From: Prochilodus magdalenae
Taxonomy: Eukaryota; Chordata; Actinopteri; Characiformes; Prochilodontidae
DNA length: 64,000 bases
Assembly (NCBI GenBank): GCA_024036415.1
Contig: JAMWET010005077.1
Coordinates: 702,001-766,000, forward strand
Direction: 5' to 3'
Under the pieces are notes generated by a model, which was given only the letters and a program-made list of their open reading frames with translations, did no database searches and was not told where the DNA came from. This document shows, one piece after another, positions 57,655-64,000 of this stretch (positions within the stretch are counted from its first letter, which is position 1; the number at the start of each line of letters is the position of its first letter). A program made the translations under genes and the position numbers.

Positions 57655-58022
57655 GTGCCAGCACCATTGGCAGATAGTATTGGTGGGTCATCTTCAGTCA
57701 CAAGTCTCGCTTTTGTGTTGATGGAGACGTCCAAAGAATTCATAAGTGTCAGCGCCAAGATGAACAGTTTGTTGTCATGCATCACATGCATCCAGAAGGC
57801 CTGGTGTCACTCCACTTTCACCCCTACTGCAAAATCTGCAGGAACTGTGTGAGAATATTTGAGCTGCATGGGATGGAGTATCACAGGACACCATTAGGAA
57901 CCTCTACAACTCCATGCCAAGATGTCTGGTGGGCCGATGCCATGCTAAAAGTAAACAGCATTGCAAAAAGATTGGAATGTGACACTTCATTCTGGGTTCA
58001 CAGATTTGTAGATGACGAGTGT
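57655..58022 (+). pseudogene. Decayed Tc1-type transposase fragment
   Basis: From about 57,686 one frame reads VIFSHKSRFCVDGDVQRIHK, recognisable as the block around the first catalytic residue (family FSDESRF), with Asp replaced by His. The middle of the protein is deleted. From about 57,826 another frame reads LQNLQELCENI, a stop, then AWDGVSQDTIRNLYNSMPR, the typical C-terminal part. It is a fourth transposase family in this window, beyond repair by inspection. Confidence 0.75.
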
Positions 58023-60340
58023 ATATAAATACAATGTGTTGTATGACTTTGGAAACTGTCTGTTTCACAGCTTCATGTCTATAAACGGGGCCTGCAGTCT
58101 GAGAAGTGAGCAACGCATTAAAAAAAGGACAACTCGGTTCCCCAAGATATGGGCCCCCTAAGAATCAGGCCTGCACTGTGGCTCCCACCCATTCCTGTCA
58201 GAGCTCATAAAGAGCAATTAATCGTGCCAGTCCAGCCTCGTTCACTTACTGCTATATTCTCTCACACACGCTAGCTTGAGGAGCCCTTTGCACGACATCA
58301 TTATGCTAATAAGCCCCCCACCCCCACCAAAGAAAACAGGAGGAGAGCAGCCATGCAATATTCATACCGTCCTTTATGATGAACGATTCAGGAGTCATTT
58401 AGCTGGAATGCTCATTTAATGAACTGAGGCAGGGGACAATTAAAGCGTGCTGTGTGTAAAGATTGGGCGAAGATGACAGCGTCCTGCACTCTGAGTCAAG
58501 CCCGTCCATTCAGAAAGGAACACAGCGCACTAATGGATGACTTCTTCCCCTCCACTTCTGCTCCATAGCCAGGGTCCATTTTGTGTGTCGTCATGACTGT
58601 CCAGCCATGAAATGGCCTCTGTGTTGAAGTGTGTTTGATGCCGTGGAGAGTTTCTGTCACAGCCTCTCGCCCCGCCTGCGTTTTGAACTGAGAGATGACC
58701 GGCTGTGTTTTATGATGGGGCACTGTGGTCCTTGAAATGAAAAGCTTTCATCAGAGTGGGCATTTTCTGAATGCAGCCCCCATTTTCTGTGCAAAACCAA
58801 ACATTACAGCCTTATTCCATTATAGGCTGAGGTATAACGATTGGTGGGCCTGAAAACCCCTGTATTTCAGAAAAGTGGAAGACTGTCCCATTTGGCTTTG
58901 GTTGTGATGGAGAGAAACGCTGCTTAAGTGATAACAGATATATAAACCTCGTTCTCTCTCCTTCTTTCCCCTCCTTCCTCCTTCTCTTTCTTAGTTCAAG
59001 GCCTCTCCTCCAGTTTATTGCCAACTATGCTGACAGCATGCAAGTGGCCGGTGTCTGCCTGGGGCTGGAAGGCCTCTGTGGGGCCCGAGGTTCTGCCCAT
59101 ATCTCTCCTTGCCCATCCGCTGACCTCCTGCAGGGAACCAGAATTTATGGCAACACTACAGTCCACAGCAGCAGATGGATGTCTCTGACCACAGTCTCCC
59201 AACCGAAGCGCTCACCGCAGGACACGAAGCCTCCAGGAGGTCCCTGTTCGTATCGTAACCTTGCTTGGGGGAATTGCAGTCACTGTCTGTCATTAAGGCG
59301 GTGGGGGAGAATGAAGCACAGCCCCAGTGTGTGCGGGAGTGTGCTTTGGGATGGGTGTACAGCAGAACGCAAATTAAAGACAGGGTGTGTGTGCAATGGA
59401 CCTCGTCTCCTCACCAGAGAGCCATTTACCTTGTTGTTCCAATATCCCGCTGTGTGGATACATTAGTGCCCAACCCCCTCATTCTGGCTGTCACTGAGTC
59501 TCTGGACTCCCATCGAGGGAGAGGAGAGACACACAGAGCACTGCTAATGTTGCACCGTGTCATTCGGCTTCAAACAGCAAGATGTGGGTAAAATGCTAGG
59601 GCGTCACTGAAAACCAAAATGACTGGTTGTATGATTTTTCTCTCTTTTCCCCCTGAGACATTAAGGAAATGGCTCGAAACGGAAGTGCAGATGGTTTGTA
59701 CTGTCAAATCACACCATGCGCTAACATGATGGGAATCAACCACAGCCGATTTGGCTGACATAGTATCTGTGCATTATTCACCCCTCAAAGCGCCAGCTTT
59801 ATCGGCAGACTTCATAATGAAATCTGCAGTCAAGCGCTTCCAATTTATTCCTCAGCATTTCCTACTTGAGGGGCATTTATTCAGCTATACTGAATACCTG
59901 ATACATACAGGGATGTGTTGACCATGACATCACACATATGAACTCACGTAGGCTATCTATTAGTAACATATGTTCCAACAGCAATTTAGGAGGGAATATG
60001 GCAGGCTGCGAATGATGTTTGTAAAATGGCATTGGGTTCCCCTTGGTTTCCCATTAAGTGATGACTGCAGCTAGTCTTGTTTTCGCCACGTCTGTGCGGC
60101 CGCAGCTGCATACTGAGTGATTAATGGTGCATGCTGCCCACCAGGGCTGTGCAGACTTGCACAAAGTTAAAAAAGGGCAGGTGGGTGACAAATGAAAAGA
60201 AAACCAAGTGTTCAGAGCCACAACAAGCTGGCAGAGCAGAACTGACATTCTCTCAATTGGTGTTTTGGTTATGGTGTCGGAGAATGCTGTCTAACACAAC
60301 AGTTCAGAATCTGCCATAAGTATTCAATTAGCAATAAGTG
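58023..60340. other. Intergenic region, partly conserved-looking
   Basis: No coding signal. The block at about 58,280-58,470 and that around 59,790-59,880 are rich in ATTA/TAAT and ATGCTAAT-type words and free of repeats, resembling conserved non-coding elements. The rest is unremarkable. Confidence 0.5.
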
Positions 60341-60342
60341 CA

Positions 60343-61310
60343 ATTCAGGGCCTCGATTAGCAGAAATGGAATTTACAAAACTATGTTTTCATTAGTGTAT
60401 AACTACCTGTAAGTATAAATCATTAGTTTAGAATTGGTAGTTCAGATCTGCATCAGAGCGGGTCATTAGGGCTGACCGTGGAGGGTATCTTTCATGTTCC
60501 ACAGCAGCTTCAGTGTTGAATCTGGTGATGCTATGGCACCAGTTGGAATATGTAGAAAGAAGAAGAGTCTTGTCAAACCGTCCTTCCAAAGCACTTATCA
60601 GTAGCTCCTCGCATAAAATCCTAGCATTAAAAGAACAATTACAAAGTTTATATGCCTAGAACATATTGCTATAGCAAACCAACACCAAAAAATAATAAAT
60701 AAATAAATAAATAAATAGAAAAAGCATATATGGGTGAATTCTCACCATCAATGAAGCAAAAATGTCAAGAAGCAAAACCAAATCACATTGCTCCTTTAGG
60801 ATCTAGTGATTGTGAAATACAAAGCATGTCCAAATCATATAACCATGATTTTTATTTTTTAACATCATTTGAACTCATTTGTGGTGGTCGTTTACAGTGT
60901 GTGAAAATTTCCTGGCGAGCGAATGAGCAGAAATGCGCTATCATCACTTGGCATTCAGGGCGTCTATTAGCAGAAATGGAATACATGAAACTATGGTTCC
61001 ATTATGTATAACAACCTGTAACTGTAAATAGTTGCATTTTTATTAGTTTAAGATGAGCACTTTAGATCTACATAGGAGGGAATCGTCTTTCAGTGGAAGT
61101 TGCCATGTAGAGCCGCAAATGTTGAAAAACGCTGAAGCTGAAAAATGTTGAAGCTAAACAAAATCAGGACAGGCCCAGTCACAATAACAGAAAACCTGGG
61201 AATGGAGGAGATGGTGGGGGGGTTCAGTTTATTGCAATATGCTAAAAGTTACACACTTTTTACATCATTTGAACCCAGTGGCGGTCCTTTGAAGTGTGTG
61301 AAAATTTCCT
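60343..61310. repeat. Diverged local tandem duplication
   Basis: The block starting attcagggcctcgattagca (60,343) recurs as attcagggcgtctattagca at 60,953, with similarity continuing for about 100-200 bp (agaaatggaat, aactatg, taacaacctgtaa/taactacctgtaa). The block acatcatttgaac...gtgtgaaaatttcctg at 60,862 recurs at 61,262. Copy spacing of 610 and 400 bp implies a deletion in the second copy. The function of the unit is unknown. Confidence 0.75.
60691..60719. repeat. (AAAT)n microsatellite
   Basis: About six AAAT units inside the first copy of the local duplication. Confidence 0.85.
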
Positions 61311-62300
61311 GATGAATGAACAATTTCCATTATCAGTTTTTATAATTCACAGTGTATTTCAGTGCTCCATAATTCACAGTTTTATTGCATTAGATTACAC
61401 AAAAAACTTTTTTATCTCACCCCTGTGCAGTTACTATATAGTAGATGTTTTATTTTATTTTAGTTTTATATTATTTATGTCTTTTAGTGACTCCTTGTGT
61501 CCAATGGAAGGGGGCACTGTCACCCTGAAAGACTTCACTCGCATTAAAGGTAAAAATTTTTATCACAGGATTGAGGTGATTTGCAATTGCTCTCTAAAGG
61601 GAAAAGTGGACCCAAATAAACCCAGCAAAAATACTCTCCCAGAGCACAACAGAGTAGGGGTCAACCATGCCTGCATGTACTGTTCTCAATGTGTCAATAT
61701 GGTGATGATGACTATGATCTGACTATCTTACTCTGACCACTCTGACTGGCATTATATCTGTCTGTGTAGATTTAGGCAGACTGATTTTTGTTGATATGGT
61801 CTGCTCACATCTTGCATATCACAGTAATGCTCAAGCATTACAATCACAAATTTTGAGTGCAGTTTACTGCCCTAATTACTGACGTCTTTTCCATAGATCT
61901 AAGTGCAAATGTTACTTCAGTCACTCCTCCCACTGGAGCATTAGCCAGTTGAGAAGTCTGTGACGGATGCTCCTGCCATCCAAGATCTAGTAATGAGCTT
62001 TCTATCAGATTTTCATCTTTGCTGTCTTAGCCAAAATTATGGCTGACGCTTCCTGCTCAGCAGTTTTATGCATGCTACAGAGCACGGTAGGATGATTATT
62101 GTATTGTACAGTCTGAAAGCATCCACAATTTGCGTGTCTTTATATACACGGTTTCTGACAGATGCACATAAACCGGTTATAAGAAACGTCTCCATGTATC
62201 TATACTTACTGTCTATTTTGCCGGCTCCGCTACACATTTTGTAGTTCTAATTACAGACTGTAGTCAGTCTGATTCACTGCATACTTTATTAGTCTCCTTT
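61311..62300. other. Intergenic region without recognised genes
   Basis: AT-rich. A short frame around 61,500-61,560 (MEGGTVTLKDFTRIKG) is followed by gtaaaa and looks faintly exon-like, but I recognise no family and find no good partner exon. Confidence 0.5.
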
Positions 62301-62505
62301 CACCCTGGTGTTTAAAGGCCAGGACCTCGACTGGACCAACACAGAGAAGGTATTATGTAGGTGGTGGATCATTCTGAGCACTGTAGTGCCACTGATGTGG
62401 TGGCGGTGTGTTAGTGTGCGTTGTGCTGGTGTGAGCGGATAATACACAGCAGTGCTGCTGGACACTTCAGTGTCCTGTGAGCATCTTGTGACTGCTGGTG
62501 AAGGA
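62301..62505. mobile_element. Partial copy of a dispersed fish repeat
   Basis: The words ggtggatcattctgagcact, gtgccactgatgtggtggcg and gtgtgttagtgtgcgttgtg, followed by cagcagtgctgctggacact, match a widespread palindromic interspersed repeat that I associate with otophysan fish genomes. Only one arm is present here. Confidence 0.55.
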
Positions 62506-62530
62506 GGTTAGAGAATGTAGATACAAGATC

Positions 62531-62531
<1 letters not shown>

Positions 62532-62558
<27 letters not shown>
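62532..62558. repeat. (TA)n microsatellite
   Basis: About 13 TA units directly after the dispersed repeat. Confidence 0.9.
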
Positions 62559-62565
<7 letters not shown>

Positions 62566-62622
62566 AACTCTTACATTAACCAGTTACTATACATATGTGT
62601 AAATGTGGACTTTTATGAGACC

Positions 62623-62729
62623 CTAGTTTAAATAACCCTTAAAATAAAGTTGTATGTATATATATACATATAAATCTATATATAAATATAATAGATTTAC
62701 AAGTTAATTGAAAGGGTTATTTAAACTAG
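62623..62729. repeat. Fold-back element with perfect 18-bp arms
   Basis: The 18-bp word ctagtttaaataaccctt at 62,623-62,640 is perfectly inverted at 62,712-62,729, with an AT-rich interior of 71 bp that contains an inner pair aaatct/agattt. It may be a very small MITE or another hairpin-forming element. Confidence 0.7.
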
Positions 62730-64000
62730 AGAAAAAGACAGGCATAATTACAGAACAAAGTAAATTATTAATTTTGACATATTGATATACCTCTATTTAT
62801 ATACTCTCCACCACAGTCATGTGATGCCATATGTGCTTTAGTGCTGTATAATTCATTATATATCTATAGTTATTATAGCAGTTATTATAATCTATCTTCA
62901 TTTGTCCACATTAAATACTACCACACTGTGCTCCTACTGACTATACCGACAAGTACGCATGTTATAAAGAACCTATGGAGGATTATTGAACTAAGAAGCC
63001 AAGTAGTTCACTTCGAGATGAGCTTCTTCCTTGAAGGAGACTCTGTAAGGGTGAGCCAGTCGAAGGGAAATCAAAGCAGGTGAAATGCAGCATTTTGTGG
63101 GGTGCGGGGTGCAGGGGGTGATTGCAGTGGTTTGATCAAGAGCCATTATGTTCTCCAATATGGCCGCCTTTAAATCCTGCAGGGCACTCAGCCCGGAGAT
63201 TGCCAGAATACACAGGAGTGAAGGGCGGCTGGCTGGGGAGAAAATAGAACCATCAGAGGGGAGGATTGCTTCTGCCTCTGCCTCCCCGTCGACTCGCAGT
63301 TAACAAATTACTGCCGATCTATATGGAATTAGCAGCCGGGCCCTGCTGTCTGCGGGCCGGCCATGGCGATCGAGGTGGCAGACCGAGGTGTTAATAAAAG
63401 CTCCTCACCTCCCCGTGGCCGGGGCAGTTGGGAGGGAGGGCGTTGGTAATCAGATAGTGACAGGCCTCCTCTGCGGAGCCACCGTCAGTGCTGCAAATTC
63501 AGCTCCTGCAGGATTCCCAGCTCACCCCACACACCAGTGGGCCAAGGTATGGAATGGGGATGTTTGGGTGTAATTCTGCTCCTGTGATGGAGAGAACAGT
63601 TTAGAAGCAGCAGGGGTGAACTTCTAAAGAGCCCACAGCTTGCTTAGAGAGACATAGGAAGGCTGGGGAAGTGCTGAAAGCCAAAGATTGGCCTACACAT
63701 GGTTGGCAATGAAACAACACTGAACACTGATGTCCTACCCACTTTGAAGAGCTCCATGTTTAAGTGATCTTTGAGCCACACTTCATGTGTTCGGTGCTTG
63801 GGTGATCTCCATCCACTTTCAATTCACATCTTAGCTGAGAATTGGGTTGGTTTCAACGAGTGGTGGCACAGTATGCGCGATACTGTACAACCATCTGTCA
63901 CCCGAAAAGTAGAACCACACGTTGTGCGTTTGGAATGAAAATCCTGAGGCTTTATTATAACTGGCCAACTGAAGAAGCAGGGGGGTGGGTGCTGCACTTC
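62730..64000. other. Intergenic region, candidate conserved block
   Basis: No gene recognised. The block at about 63,150-63,570 is GC-richer and repeat-free, with words such as gttaacaaattactgccgat and gtgttaataaaagctcctca. It reads like a conserved regulatory element, but this cannot be tested from one sequence. Confidence 0.4.

Noticed and set aside
59038..59591. Plus-strand frames of 108-142 codons
   Set aside because: Composition and lack of similarity or splice context suggest non-coding DNA.
61294..61722. Possible exon MEGGTVTLKDFTRIKG followed by gtaaaa
   Set aside because: No recognised family and no partner exon; most of the frame is AT-rich filler.

Overview
The window is vertebrate genomic DNA, most likely from a teleost fish. 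It has split genes with GT-AG introns, AT-rich introns full of (GT)n, (AT)n and (ATT)n microsatellites, and many fish-type Tc1/mariner and hAT-like DNA transposon relics. One interspersed repeat near 62.4 kb looks like a family I associate with otophysan fishes (catfish, characins), but that placement is tentative.

Positions 1-45.3 kb are dominated by one plus-strand gene, tnrc18 (trinucleotide repeat containing 18), a large chromatin protein. I could thread 27 coding exons from 5,988 to the TGA at 40,863-40,865. Every junction keeps the frame, giving about 2,787 residues. The N-terminal coding exon(s) and promoter lie upstream, so 1-5,987 is read as intron. The protein holds AT-hook-like motifs, a coiled coil, acidic and serine-rich tracts, a tandem Tudor-like region (exons from 30,439 to 37,296) and a C-terminal BAH domain (39,873-40,865). 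The family is known as a nuclear reader; the mammalian TNRC18 BAH domain is reported to bind H3K9me3 and help silence retrotransposons. A 3' UTR follows, with poly(A) signals at about 42.03 kb and possibly 45.09 and 45.27 kb.

Positions 45.3-64 kb hold no gene I can name. The region is a graveyard of DNA transposons: a near full-length but dead Tc1 element (45.94-47.47 kb), an internally deleted second family (47.50-48.34 kb), two decayed transposase fragments (48.84-49.13 and 57.65-58.02 kb) and a compact element with perfect 31-bp terminal inverted repeats (54,886-55,291). A 2.3-kb TAG-type trinucleotide array (51.02-53.34 kb) contains higher-order units of 43 and 70 bp. A CpG-rich block at 53.35-53.98 kb carries a 46-codon minus-strand ORF in good start context and may be a promoter or first exon of an unidentified neighbour. 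From 58.2 kb on, the DNA is mostly unique-looking, with a diverged local duplication at 60.34-61.30 kb and ATTA-rich blocks that could be conserved regulatory elements.

I found no convincing tRNA, rRNA or CRISPR feature. The most distinctive structures are the unusual trinucleotide array, the Tc1 cluster embedded in AT microsatellites, and the unexplained CpG-rich block next to the array.
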